64,000 bases of DNA from Flavobacterium piscis (GTDB lineage: Bacteria; Bacteroidota; Bacteroidia; Flavobacteriales; Flavobacteriaceae), in assembly GCF_001686925.1 (NCBI RefSeq), contig NZ_LVEN01000046.1:1-64000 (forward strand), written 5' to 3'. Positions within the stretch are counted from its first letter, which is position 1. Each line of letters starts with the position of its first letter. Made by a program: the position numbers and the translations under genes. Below, one piece after another: positions 43,148-52,460 of this stretch. The notes under the pieces are model-generated. The model saw only the letters and a list, made by a program, of their open reading frames with translations, ran no database searches and had not been told where the DNA came from.

Positions 43148-43753
43148 TTGAAAAGAATCCTTCCTTTATTTTCGTATATATTACATCCGATTTTTATCTC
43201 GATGTATGCCACCTTATTTTATCTTTTTTGCAAAAACGATGCTTTTACGAATCAGGAAAAATATTATGTTTTATTCCAGATTCTAATCATTACGATTTTA
43301 GTACCTATATTGTTTTTCTTATTGCTTCGTTCAACCGGGCATGTAAAATCAGTCATGGTTCATGAAACTTCACAGCGCAAAATTCCGCTTGTACTGCAAT
43401 GTTTTTTATATATTTTACTGGTAAAAAGAAGCATTGTTATTGCACGTTATCCAGAGTTGCATTTCTTTTTCCTGGGCGCTTTGTTTAGTACCATTTTAGC
43501 TTTGGTTTTTGCTATGCTTAAAATAAAAGCGAGTTTGCACATGATGGCCATTAGCGGATTTACCATTTTTGCTATCGGATTAAACATGCATCTTCAAATG
43601 CACAATCCGTATTGGGCTGCTTTTTTGATTTTAATGACAGGCGTTGTAGCCTCTTCTCGTTTAGAAATGGAAGCGCACTCGCCAAATGAATTATTGATTG
43701 GAACCTTTATAGGAATCGTTCCGCAGTTACTGTTTTTGTATTTGTGGCTATAA
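43148..43753 (+). CDS. PAP2-like membrane protein
   Basis: A 201-residue protein with about six membrane helices and a TTG start (MKRILPLFSYILHP). Near the C terminus S170-R171-x5-H177-x3-E181 fits PAP2 motif 3 (SR-x5-H-x3-D) with Glu for Asp. Motif 2 (PSGH) appears degenerate, ISGFT at 135-139, lacking the His. The protein is therefore probably related to PAP2 lipid phosphatases but may not be catalytic. Its end overlaps the convergent barrel protein gene by six bases. An upstream GTG frame begins inside a repeat and is rejected. Confidence 0.65.
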   Translation: MKRILPLFSYILHPIFISMYATLFYLFCKNDAFTNQEKYYVLFQILIITILVPILFFLLLRSTGHVKSVMVHETSQRKIPLVLQCFLYILLVKRSIVIARYPELHFFFLGALFSTILALVFAMLKIKASLHMMAISGFTIFAIGLNMHLQMHNPYWAAFLILMTGVVASSRLEMEAHSPNELLIGTFIGIVPQLLFLYLWL

Positions 43754-44455
43754 AATATAAAAAATCAAACCAATATTCATGGCTTTCATACTGATACTTT
43801 CGCCGGTAGAAACGGTTTTTACTGATTTATCAAACAAACTATTTAGTCCGTAATAACAATAAACATTCCAGGTATTATAACCTGCTGAAATGTAAACTCC
43901 ATATTGAAACTGATTGACATCTTTGTTGTTAGAAATTTTATACGTTGTTTCTCCATCTTTTAAAATCGATTTGTCTGAGAAAACATAACTCAGTTTTACT
44001 CCACTGTAAATCCTCCAAAACTTGGAACTTTCATACGTAGAATTCCTCCATCTAAACTCAATTGGCAGATCAACTGAATATTGCTTATATCTGTTCGACA
44101 CAAATTCGCCATAGCCATTTACACCATAAATTTGCGCACCATCCTGAGATTTTGAAATGGTCAGGTTTTGATAAAAGTTTTGATAACTCAATCCCAAACC
44201 TGCTGCAATTGCAAGGGTTCTTGTTTTATTGATGGGCATATCACGCAAAAAACCTGCAGAAAGTCCTGCAGAAAATTTATCCTGTTTTAAGCCAGACGGC
44301 GCCTGAACCAAAAGATTATAAGTAACCGAAAAATAAAACTGATCTTCACGATACAAAGAATCTATTTTTACAATAGGTTTTATCTCCGGCTTAACGTCTT
44401 GCGCAAAAGAATTGAAAAACGATACTAAAAACAAACAACTAAAAAGTAATCGCAT
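43748..44455 (-). CDS. Outer-membrane beta-barrel protein
   Basis: A 235-residue protein with a signal peptide (MRLLFSCLFLVSFFNSFAQ). Alternating strands with aromatic ends (FYFSVTYNLLVQAPS, GLGLSYQNFYQNL, FWRIYSGVKLSYVF, YGVYISAGYNTWNVYCYYG) suggest an 8-stranded barrel of the porin/PorT-like class. The ATG at 44455 is chosen over a TTG ten codons earlier that would spoil the signal peptide. PorT, a gliding/type IX secretion component, is a similar type, but I cannot confirm it. Confidence 0.65.
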   Translation of the reverse strand: MRLLFSCLFLVSFFNSFAQDVKPEIKPIVKIDSLYREDQFYFSVTYNLLVQAPSGLKQDKFSAGLSAGFLRDMPINKTRTLAIAAGLGLSYQNFYQNLTISKSQDGAQIYGVNGYGEFVSNRYKQYSVDLPIEFRWRNSTYESSKFWRIYSGVKLSYVFSDKSILKDGETTYKISNNKDVNQFQYGVYISAGYNTWNVYCYYGLNSLFDKSVKTVSTGESISMKAMNIGLIFYIL

Positions 44456-44678
44456 ATCGTATTTTGGTTTTAAAGAGTTTTTCAAGTAAACGTTTTTTAG
44501 AGTAAATTTATTTTACTTACAAATATAATATAATGCTAGCTCAGGATGCAATTAGATCTCAATTATTCTCTTTTTGATGAAGAATAAAATCATTCGTTGT
44601 ACTTTTTTCATCAAAATCAAGAACAGAAATCAAAAAATAAATCAATTATAGTTTGATCTTTTATACCTTTGTCGTGAA

Positions 44679-45032
44679 ATGAAAAGAAAACAGCTCATAC
44701 TAAGTGTTTCTTTGGCTCTAACGGTATTGTTCTCAATATTGTTTCAGTCGATACACAGTTATGAGCATATTGTAAAGCAACTTTCAGAAAAACAATGCCA
44801 CCATAATTATAACGATCCTAATGGTGAAATAACGCATCAGCATAATGATTACGATGTGTGTTTTGTTTGTCATTTTGTTTTTGGAAGTTATATTTTACCG
44901 GAACAATTTGCTTTTGAATTTCATACCTTCAACTACGAAATCCCTTATTTTTTCACCCATTCCGAAAAAATATTTTCAATTTCAGAAAACCCTTATCAAT
45001 TACGAGGGCCGCCTTCTGCTATAGTTTCTTAA
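44679..45032 (+). CDS. His/Cys-rich small membrane-anchored protein
   Basis: A 117-residue protein with an N-terminal membrane helix (6-24) and then a metal-ligand-rich stretch: QCHHNYNDPNGEITHQHNDY and CFVCHF (residues about 38-68). The chain ends in YQLRGPPSA. I recall similar short proteins (DUF2946-like) beside heavy-metal or metal-uptake TonB receptor genes. It precedes the TonB receptor by 163 bases on the same strand. A role in binding zinc, copper or another soft metal is inferred from ligands and context. Confidence 0.6.
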   Translation: MKRKQLILSVSLALTVLFSILFQSIHSYEHIVKQLSEKQCHHNYNDPNGEITHQHNDYDVCFVCHFVFGSYILPEQFAFEFHTFNYEIPYFFTHSEKIFSISENPYQLRGPPSAIVS

Positions 45033-45195
45033 TTTCGAAATAGTCGAAATACAATCAAATTCTTTTAAATCTAATTCAAAAAAAGTTAGTCAATTTCCCC
45101 ATCCTGAAACTTCAAGGATCGGCAAATTTTACTATTGATTTTAGTTTTTGCTTTAAAGGATAAATTCTTCCAATTAACTATAGTATCATTTTCAA

Positions 45196-47403
45196 ATGAA
45201 AAAAATAATATTAGCCCTTATTTTAGGGTTCTCGGGCATTCTTTCTGCTCAAAATTCGGTTTCAGGAACAGTAACAAATCTTGAAAACCAGCCATTGGCC
45301 AATGTATCTGTATATGCGCCAGAATTGCATAAAGGAACTACAACGGATCAAAACGGGAAATACGAATTTAAGAATCTTCCAAACGGAAGCTTCAGACTTA
45401 CTTTTACTTTCGTGGGTTTTACTACTCAAAGTAAATCAATTTCTAAATTATTAAAAGAAAACACTATTGATATCACCCTTACCGAATCTATTTTTGAAAT
45501 GGATGAAGTAGTAGTTTCAACACCTTTCAACAAATTGCAATCGCAAAACGTAATGAAAGTGGAGCATGAAAGCATTAAAACGTTGCAGCAAAAAGGAACT
45601 TCAACTTTAATCGAAGGTTTGGCAACAATTCCGGGAGTTTCGCAAATTTCTACGGGAACATCTATTGGGAAACCGGTAATTCGCGGATTGAGCGGCAATC
45701 GTGTTTTGGTTTATTCTCAGGGTGTTCGTATCGAAAACCAACAATTTGGAGACGAACATGGTTTAGGTTTAAACGATGCCGGAATCGAAAGTGTTGAAGT
45801 CATTAAAGGACCTGCTTCTTTATTATATGGTTCTGATGCTTTGGGCGGTGTTTTATATTTTAATCCTGAAAAATTTGCTGATGCGAATACTTTCAAGGCA
45901 AATTTTAGTCAAAAATACTTCACGAATACGCAAGGAAGCAATTCTTCTATTGGATTAAAAACATCTACTGATAATTGGAAATTTTTAGCCCGCGGAAGTT
46001 TCAACACCCATTCTGATTACAAAATTGCCGATGGCGATCGTGTAACCAACACGCGTTACAACGAAACCGATTTTAAAACCGGAATTGGCTACAGCAACTC
46101 TAGTTTCTCTAGTGTTTTGAGATACAATTACAACAAGCTTGATCTTGGAATGCCGGATAATGGAATTGGAGAACAATCTACAAGTAAAAACACAGAGTTT
46201 CCGAGACAAGGAATTTTCAATCATTTATTGAGTTTAAACAACGTTATCTTTTTTGAAAATTCGAAATTAGATGTTGATTTAGGCTATATCGCCAATGACC
46301 GAAGCGAGTTTGAAGACAGTAATGAAGCCTCGCTTCACATGAAACTGAACACTTTTAATTATAATGCCAAATATCATTTTCCTAAACTAGGCAAAATTGA
46401 AACTATTCTGGGCGTTCAGGGAATGCATCAAACAAACAAAAATTCAGGCGAAGAATACCTGATTCCGGATGCTACAACCAATGATTTCGGGGTTTTTGGA
46501 ACTGCAAATTACGAATGGGACAATAGTGTTCTACAAGCCGGATTACGTTTTGACAATCGAAACATTACCTCAATAGCGCATGGTACCGAAGGTGAAGAAG
46601 GTTATTTTTTACCTCTTGACCGATCTTTTGATAGTTTTAATGCTTCATTGGGATATAAAACAAAACTGGCAGAACCATTGACACTTCGATTGAATGTTGC
46701 GACAGGATTTAGAGCTCCAAATTTAGCCGAGTTAACTTCAAACGGGGTTCACGAAGGAACAAACCGCTACGAAATTGGAAATGCTGCCTTAAAAACAGAA
46801 CAAAACGTTCAGACTGATTTGAATTTAGAGTACAAAAACACGCATTTTGAGTTTTTTATTAACGGATTCTACAATCACGTAAACAATTATATCTTCACTT
46901 CGCCAACGGGAGAAGTTCGCGATGATAATGATGTTTTTGCGTATGTTCAGGACAATGCCAAATTATATGGTGGTGAAGTTGGTTTGCATTTTCATCCTCA
47001 TCCATTAGACTGGCTGCATTTTGAAACGAGTTTTGAAACTGTAACAGGTAAAAAAGCAAACAATGATTATTTGCCTTTGATTCCTGCGAACAACTGGAAC
47101 AATACTTTAAGAACTGAATTTAAAATCAATAACTGGTTCGAAGAGGGATATGCTTCATTAAATGTTTCATCAACTTTTGCACAGAAAAATGTGAGTGGTT
47201 TTGAAACCGCTTCAGACGGATATACATTGGTAAATCTTGGTTTTGGAGGCACAGTAAAACTAGGCAAACACGCATTTGATGTGAACCTGAACGGAAACAA
47301 TTTATTCGACCAAAAATATATTGCGCATTTATCAAGATTAAAAACAGACGGAATTCCTAATATAGGACGAAATATTGTTCTGGGAGTAAACTTCAATCTG
47401 TAA
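45196..47403 (+). CDS. TonB-dependent outer-membrane receptor
   Basis: A 735-residue receptor. Signal peptide (1-18) is followed by a CarboxypepD_reg-like domain (VSGTVTNLENQPLANVSVYAPE, about 23-105), the plug (SRIxxKPVIRGLSGNRVLVYSQGVRIENQQFGDEHG) and a 22-strand barrel ending in NIVLGVNFNL. The extracellular loop HFHPHPLDWLH is rich in His, as in ZnuD-like metal receptors. It imports a ligand using TonB energy; with the His-rich neighbour, a metal or metal complex is likely. No TonB-energised periplasmic binding gene is next to it. Confidence 0.88.
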   Translation: MKKIILALILGFSGILSAQNSVSGTVTNLENQPLANVSVYAPELHKGTTTDQNGKYEFKNLPNGSFRLTFTFVGFTTQSKSISKLLKENTIDITLTESIFEMDEVVVSTPFNKLQSQNVMKVEHESIKTLQQKGTSTLIEGLATIPGVSQISTGTSIGKPVIRGLSGNRVLVYSQGVRIENQQFGDEHGLGLNDAGIESVEVIKGPASLLYGSDALGGVLYFNPEKFADANTFKANFSQKYFTNTQGSNSSIGLKTSTDNWKFLARGSFNTHSDYKIADGDRVTNTRYNETDFKTGIGYSNSSFSSVLRYNYNKLDLGMPDNGIGEQSTSKNTEFPRQGIFNHLLSLNNVIFFENSKLDVDLGYIANDRSEFEDSNEASLHMKLNTFNYNAKYHFPKLGKIETILGVQGMHQTNKNSGEEYLIPDATTNDFGVFGTANYEWDNSVLQAGLRFDNRNITSIAHGTEGEEGYFLPLDRSFDSFNASLGYKTKLAEPLTLRLNVATGFRAPNLAELTSNGVHEGTNRYEIGNAALKTEQNVQTDLNLEYKNTHFEFFINGFYNHVNNYIFTSPTGEVRDDNDVFAYVQDNAKLYGGEVGLHFHPHPLDWLHFETSFETVTGKKANNDYLPLIPANNWNNTLRTEFKINNWFEEGYASLNVSSTFAQKNVSGFETASDGYTLVNLGFGGTVKLGKHAFDVNLNGNNLFDQKYIAHLSRLKTDGIPNIGRNIVLGVNFNL

Positions 47404-47412
47404 TCTCATTTA

Positions 47413-47548
47413 AAAACAAAGTTCGCAAAGTCTTTTTCTACATCAACGCAAAGTTCGCAAAGCCAATATGTTGATTTCAGTCTTTGCGAACTTTGTATTT
47501 TTTAAAAGCTTTATTAAATAAAATCTTTACGGACTTTGCGGTTAAATA
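47413..47548. repeat. CGCAAAG-family inverted repeat
   Basis: Pieces ACAAAGTTCGCAAAG (47417, 47449) and CTTTGCGAACTTTGT (47483) and TCTTTACGGACTTTGCGG (47523) form a nested hairpin between the TonB gene and the oligopeptidase gene. Confidence 0.7.
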
Positions 47549-47601
47549 AGCATTGATCTAACAAAAAACGCTATTTTTGTGACAACTGTTAAACATAAAT
47601 T

Positions 47602-49710
47602 ATGAAAAAAACATTTCTTATAATGGCAATTACAACTGCAGGAATTTCGTTCGGGCAGAATAAAATTCAATATCCCGAAAGCAAAAAAGGCGAAACAGTT
47701 GACGTCTATTTTGACACAAAAGTAACCGATCCTTATCGTTGGCTTGAAGATGACAAATCAGCTGAAACCGGTGCATGGGTAAAAGCTGAAAATGAGGTTA
47801 CTTATGGGTATTTAGATAAAATTCCGTTTCGTGAAGAACTTAAAAAACGAATGGAAAAACTTTGGAATTATGAGAAAATCAGTGCTCCGTTTGTAGAAGG
47901 AAAATTTACTTATTATTCTAAAAACAACGGACTTCAGAATCAGTCGGTTATTTATAGAAAAGGAAAAGATGGTAAAGAAGAAGTTTTCTTAGATCCAAAT
48001 ACTTTTTCTAAAGACGGAACAACTTCTCTTGGCGGTTTAAATTTTTCTAAAGATGGAAATAAAGCGGCTTACGCCATTTCTGAAGGCGGAAGCGACTGGA
48101 GAAAAGTAATCATTATTGATGCTTTGTCTAAAAAAGCGATCGAAGATACCTTGGTAGATGTAAAATTTAGTGGTGTTGCATGGCACGGAAACGAAGGGTT
48201 TTACTACTCTAGTTACGAAAAACCAAAAGGAAGCGAATTATCTGCAAAAACGGATCAGCATAAATTGTATTACCACAAACTTGGAACTGCTCAAAAAGAA
48301 GACAAAGTGATTTTTGGTGCTGATCAAAAAAGAAGATACGTAGGTGGTTATGTTACTGAAGATGATAAATATTTGGTAATCTCTGCTGCTAATTCTACTT
48401 ACGGAAACGAATTATATATCAAAGATTTAACGAAAGCAAATAGTCCGATTGTAACGATTGTAGATAATTTTAACAGCAGCAATCAGATTATCGAGAATGA
48501 AGGAACTAAATTGTTTATCGAAACTGACTTAAATGCGCCAAATACACGTGTTGTTACTGTTGATATAAGCAATCCAAAACCTGAAAACTGGAAAGATTTT
48601 ATCAAAGAAACTCAAAATATCCTATCACCTTCAACCGGTGGTGGATTTTTCTTTGCTAATTACACAAAAGATGCTGTTTCATTTGTACAACAATATGATT
48701 ACAGTGGTAAACTTATTCGCGAAATCAAACTTCCTGCTGTAGGAACTGCTGGTGGATTTGGCGGTAAAAAAGAAGAAAAAACTTTATACTATAGCTTTAC
48801 GAATTACACAACTCCGGGAACAATTTATTCATTGGAACCAAAATCTGGTAAATCTGAAGTATATCAAAAACCTGTAGTGGATTTTAAAAGTGAAAATTAC
48901 GAATCTAAGCAAGTATTCTATACTTCAAAAGACGGAACAAAAATCCCGATGATTATTACTTATAAAAAAGGAACGAAATTAGACGGTAAAAATCCAACTA
49001 TTCTTTACGGTTACGGTGGATTCAACATTAGTTTAACGCCAAGTTTCAGCATTGCAAATGCGGTTTGGCTAGAAAACGGAGGCGTATATGCTGTTGCCAA
49101 CTTAAGAGGTGGTGGAGAATACGGTAAAAAATGGCACGATGCCGGAACTAAATTGCAAAAGCAAAATGTATTTGATGATTTTATTGCGGCAGGCGAATAT
49201 TTAATCGCCCAAAAATACACTTCATCAGATTTCTTAGCAATTCGTGGAGGTTCTAACGGAGGTTTATTAGTTGGAGCAACAATGACTCAACGCCCTGACT
49301 TAATGAAAGTGGCGTTGCCGGCAGTTGGTGTAATGGATATGTTACGTTACCATACTTTTACTGCAGGTGCAGGTTGGGCTTACGATTACGGAACAGCTCA
49401 GGACAACAAAGAAATGTTTGAATACCTAAAAGGATATTCTCCTGTACAAAATGTAAAAGCAGGAGTTAAATATCCTGCAACAATGGTTACCACTGGAGAT
49501 CATGATGACCGTGTAGTTCCTGCACATAGTTTTAAATTCGCTGCTGAATTACAAGAAAAACAAACAGGACCTAATCCGGTTTTAATTCGTATTGATGTAA
49601 AAGCAGGTCACGGAGCAGGAAAATCTGTTGCCGCTACGATCCAGGAGAATGTAGACATTCAGGCGTTCACGCTTTACAATATGGGATTTAAAGCTTTACC
49701 TAAAAAATAA
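47602..49710 (+). CDS. Prolyl oligopeptidase (S9A)
   Basis: A 702-residue secreted serine peptidase. Signal peptide (about 1-19), then the seven-bladed propeller (about 70-410), then the alpha/beta hydrolase domain. Catalytic S551 is in GGSNGG, the Asp is in GDHDDRVVPAHS (about 633-641) and H670 in KAGHGAGKS. It cuts short peptides after proline. Substrate access is limited to peptides by the propeller. A -7 box TATTTTTG is at 47572-47579. It stands alone with a hairpin after it. Confidence 0.95.
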   Translation: MKKTFLIMAITTAGISFGQNKIQYPESKKGETVDVYFDTKVTDPYRWLEDDKSAETGAWVKAENEVTYGYLDKIPFREELKKRMEKLWNYEKISAPFVEGKFTYYSKNNGLQNQSVIYRKGKDGKEEVFLDPNTFSKDGTTSLGGLNFSKDGNKAAYAISEGGSDWRKVIIIDALSKKAIEDTLVDVKFSGVAWHGNEGFYYSSYEKPKGSELSAKTDQHKLYYHKLGTAQKEDKVIFGADQKRRYVGGYVTEDDKYLVISAANSTYGNELYIKDLTKANSPIVTIVDNFNSSNQIIENEGTKLFIETDLNAPNTRVVTVDISNPKPENWKDFIKETQNILSPSTGGGFFFANYTKDAVSFVQQYDYSGKLIREIKLPAVGTAGGFGGKKEEKTLYYSFTNYTTPGTIYSLEPKSGKSEVYQKPVVDFKSENYESKQVFYTSKDGTKIPMIITYKKGTKLDGKNPTILYGYGGFNISLTPSFSIANAVWLENGGVYAVANLRGGGEYGKKWHDAGTKLQKQNVFDDFIAAGEYLIAQKYTSSDFLAIRGGSNGGLLVGATMTQRPDLMKVALPAVGVMDMLRYHTFTAGAGWAYDYGTAQDNKEMFEYLKGYSPVQNVKAGVKYPATMVTTGDHDDRVVPAHSFKFAAELQEKQTGPNPVLIRIDVKAGHGAGKSVAATIQENVDIQAFTLYNMGFKALPKK

Positions 49711-49733
49711 AACTTTAACCTTTTAATTTTATT

Positions 49734-49937
49734 AGCCACGAATTCACGAATTATTTTTGTGAGTTCGTGGCTTTGTTTTTTGTGAAGAATTTTACCGCAA
49801 AGCACGCAAAGTTTTTGTATCAGCTTGGCTTTGTAAAAACACAAAGTTCGCAAAGCTGGTTCAATACAAAGCTTTGCGAACTTTGTGTTTTTATAAAATC
49901 CTCTAAGCATAAAATCTTTGCGTGCTTTGCGGTAAAA
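49734..49937. repeat. Hairpin plus doubly nested perfect inverted repeats
   Basis: First a short hairpin (49734-49772, CACGAATTCAC family) ends the oligopeptidase transcript. Then a 22 bp perfect outer pair (49790-49811 with 49916-49937) of CGCAAAG type encloses a 22 bp perfect inner pair (49835-49856 with 49871-49892). A lone CGTGGCAAA piece lies at 49991. Confidence 0.9.
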
Positions 49938-50035
49938 TTAAATCCTGCAAAATCTATATGAAAAAATAATTCGGGAAAATTAGTGCAATTCGTGGCAAAC
50001 CTTTTTTAAATTTGAGAAACTAAAAAACCAGAAAA

Positions 50036-51028
50036 ATGAAAATTGTAAAATGGGGAATTATAGGTTGTGGTAATGTAACCGAAGTTAAGAGCGGACCTGC
50101 TTTTCAAAAATCGCCTAACTCGGCTTTAGTTGCGGTAATGCGAAGAGATGCAAAACTTGCAGAAGATTATGCGAAACGCCATAATGTTCCCAAATGGTAT
50201 TCGAATGCTGTGGATTTAATTAATGACCCTGAGGTCGATGCCGTTTATATCGCTACTCCTCCATCCTCTCACAAAGAATATACTATTTTGTGTGCCAAAG
50301 CCGGAAAACCGGTTTACGTAGAAAAACCAATGGCGCTAAATTTTGAAGAATGTAACGAAATGATCAGTATTTGCAAAGAACACAACGTTCCATTATTTGT
50401 AGCTTATTACAGAAGAAGTTTACCTCGCTTTTTAAAAATAAAAGAACTAATTGATCAAAATAAAATTGGAACTGTAAGACATGTAAATTGCGTTTTATAT
50501 CATCCGTTTGAAGAAAGATACGATGACGAAATCAATTTGCCCTGGACAGTTTTGCCACATATTTCAGGTGGCGGAATCTTTGTTGATCTGGCTTGTCATA
50601 CGTTAGATTTTCTTGATTTTGTTTTAGGCCCGATCAAATCTGTTCGCGGGCATGCAAGTTCTCAGCTTAAAGCGTATCCTGCTGAAGATTCGGTTTCGAT
50701 GTCCTTTTTATTCGAAAATGGAATTCACGGAACGGGTTTATGGAATTTTGCCAGTTTTGAACGTTATGACAACACTGATATTGTTGGTGATAAAGGAAAA
50801 ATCTCTTTCTCTACTTTCGGCAACGACCCGATACATATTCAATATACAAATGGCGAAAAAGAAAGCATCACTATTGAAAATCCACTTCATATTCAACAGC
50901 CTCTTGTCGAAACTGTAGTGGCTGAAATTCTGGGCAATGAAGGTATTAATCCTTCAAGAGGAACATCAGCAGCAAGAACAACCTGGGTAATTGATCAAGT
51001 TTTGAAGGAGTTTAGGAATTCGAAATAA
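50036..51028 (+). CDS. Gfo/Idh/MocA-family oxidoreductase
   Basis: A 330-residue NAD(P)-dependent oxidoreductase. The Rossmann start KWGIIGCGNVTEVKSGPA (4-21), then the EKP motif YVEKPMALN near residue 94-102 and the substrate-domain segment GGGIFVDLACHTLDFLDFV. Family members act on sugars, inositol, or other hydroxyl compounds. The DLACHTLD pattern is typical; the substrate is unknown. A -7 box TAAATTTG lies at 50007-50014. It is a single gene. Confidence 0.88.
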   Translation: MKIVKWGIIGCGNVTEVKSGPAFQKSPNSALVAVMRRDAKLAEDYAKRHNVPKWYSNAVDLINDPEVDAVYIATPPSSHKEYTILCAKAGKPVYVEKPMALNFEECNEMISICKEHNVPLFVAYYRRSLPRFLKIKELIDQNKIGTVRHVNCVLYHPFEERYDDEINLPWTVLPHISGGGIFVDLACHTLDFLDFVLGPIKSVRGHASSQLKAYPAEDSVSMSFLFENGIHGTGLWNFASFERYDNTDIVGDKGKISFSTFGNDPIHIQYTNGEKESITIENPLHIQQPLVETVVAEILGNEGINPSRGTSAARTTWVIDQVLKEFRNSK

Positions 51029-51044
51029 TTTTCTAAAATATCAT

Positions 51045-51281
51045 CATCGCGATGAATGGATTAAAATCCATCCCTACAAAATAAATCGAGCCGAAGGCTC
51101 TTTACGTAGGGTTCGGGAGGAACGGAGCATTTTGTAGCAACGGATTTTAATCTGTTGAAACAATTTATATCGCACAATCTTGTCATTTCGACGAAGGAGA
51201 AATCTTCGCCAGAAACTCCGCAACGAGAATTCAATCTTTGTCGAGCTTCTGGCGAAGATTTCTCCTTCGTCGAAATGACAA
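51045..51281. repeat. Dispersed repeat with perfect 35 bp inverted arms
   Basis: Bases 51053-51160 hold a loose inverted pair (GGATTAAAATCC, TACAAAAT/ATTTTGTA). Then arms 51180-51214 and 51247-51281 of the GTCATxxCGA family match over 35 bp with no mismatch, loop 32. This is the longest perfect palindrome arm in the window. Confidence 0.9.
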
Positions 51282-51287
51282 AAGCAC

Positions 51288-51330
51288 AAAAAAAGAGGAT
51301 ATTCTAAACGAATATCCTCTTTCTCTTTTT
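51288..51330 (-). terminator. Terminator of the outer-membrane protein gene
   Basis: Perfect 12 bp stem (AAAGAGGATATT, 51292-51303, with AATATCCTCTTT, 51311-51322), 7-base loop, A/T flanks. It is 24 bases after the stop of the minus-strand gene. Confidence 0.9.
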
Positions 51331-51353
51331 ATAAACTATAAATTTCTTTAGAA

Positions 51354-52283
51354 TTATAGACTGTATTTAAGCCCCAAAGTCAAACCTAAACCTGAAATTC
51401 CAACGTAAGAACTTAACTCATCCATCGGTTTTGTTTTATCAACACCATTCGGATTTGTTAAAGCATTATTAGAATTGACGTCTAATCTATCTCTGTAATT
51501 TGTATGTATTTGAGAAGTGCTTCTAGAAGCTAGAGCATCATTTCCATTAACATTAAACTCTGTAGTTTCTTTAGTTTTTCCGTGTACAGTAAAGTTGCGG
51601 TATTCCAATTCACCAAAAACCGAAATGTTTTTTCCTAATTTATAAGATGTTCCTAAAGCAGCAACAAACCCAACTGTTGGATTTGGTTTTACTTTATCAA
51701 CACTATGAACATTTCCAAAAGCAACCGGAGCTCCTGTTGTTGGATTAAAAGCAATTGGAGCGTACGCATCAGAAGTGATTTCTAAATCCCCATGAATAGG
51801 AACTAAAACACCTACTTTAGTATATGGTTCAAAACCTTTGTGTTCTCCTAAAAATAAAACCAATGCAGGCGCTAAATCAAAAGCAGTAATCTGACCTACT
51901 GATTTAAAAGCGTATACACCAGCTGGCGTAATAGGCACATCTGATCTGGTTTGTGCCATTGTCTTATCTTTACTAGTATAGTAATTAACTCCCAACTCAA
52001 CTCCTAAACGAGCATTAAATCTATATCCAGCTGTTATTCCTGTTCTAAAACCTTCACCAAATGAACCTGTAACACTTTCTTCAGAAACTAATTTTCCTCC
52101 TACAAAAGTTCTATCCAATGGAAGATTTCCTCCTACAGTTGGAAATTCAGTTGCAGCAGTCTGAATAAAATAAGATCCTCCTAATTTAAAATACCAACTT
52201 TCTGGTTTATCTGCTTTTTCTGTTTGCGCCATTGTGGCCATAGAGCAAACTAATAATCCTAATAAAAATAGGTTCTTTTTCAT
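51354..52283 (-). CDS. Outer-membrane beta-barrel protein
   Basis: A 309-residue protein with a signal peptide ending at MAQ (about residue 20). The mature part reads as an OmpA/OmpW-like barrel: ESWYFKLGGSYFIQ, RTGITAGYRFNARLGVELGVNYY, VGFVAALGTSYKLGKNISVFGELEYRNF, SSYVGISGLGLTLGLKYSL. The C-terminal aromatic-ended strand supports insertion by the BAM machine. A -7 box TAAGTTTG is at 52307-52314 and a strong terminator follows, so it is likely well expressed on its own. Confidence 0.8.
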   Translation of the reverse strand: MKKNLFLLGLLVCSMATMAQTEKADKPESWYFKLGGSYFIQTAATEFPTVGGNLPLDRTFVGGKLVSEESVTGSFGEGFRTGITAGYRFNARLGVELGVNYYTSKDKTMAQTRSDVPITPAGVYAFKSVGQITAFDLAPALVLFLGEHKGFEPYTKVGVLVPIHGDLEITSDAYAPIAFNPTTGAPVAFGNVHSVDKVKPNPTVGFVAALGTSYKLGKNISVFGELEYRNFTVHGKTKETTEFNVNGNDALASRSTSQIHTNYRDRLDVNSNNALTNPNGVDKTKPMDELSSYVGISGLGLTLGLKYSL

Positions 52284-52460
52284 AATTCTGATTTAATTAA
52301 TTTTTACAAACTTAGATTATTTTAACATATTCTTATAGTTTGCATTGTTAGACTTGGTACGAAATCGTTGTAATTTTAAGCAATATTACTAAAAAAGTAT
52401 TATGCATGCATATTTTTAACTTAAAAAAAATGCTTTCCATTAAATTTTAACTGTTAAAAT

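Noticed and set aside
45033..45195. Cobalamin or other riboswitch before the TonB receptor
   Set aside because: No conserved riboswitch core visible in the 163 bases; AT-rich without long stems.
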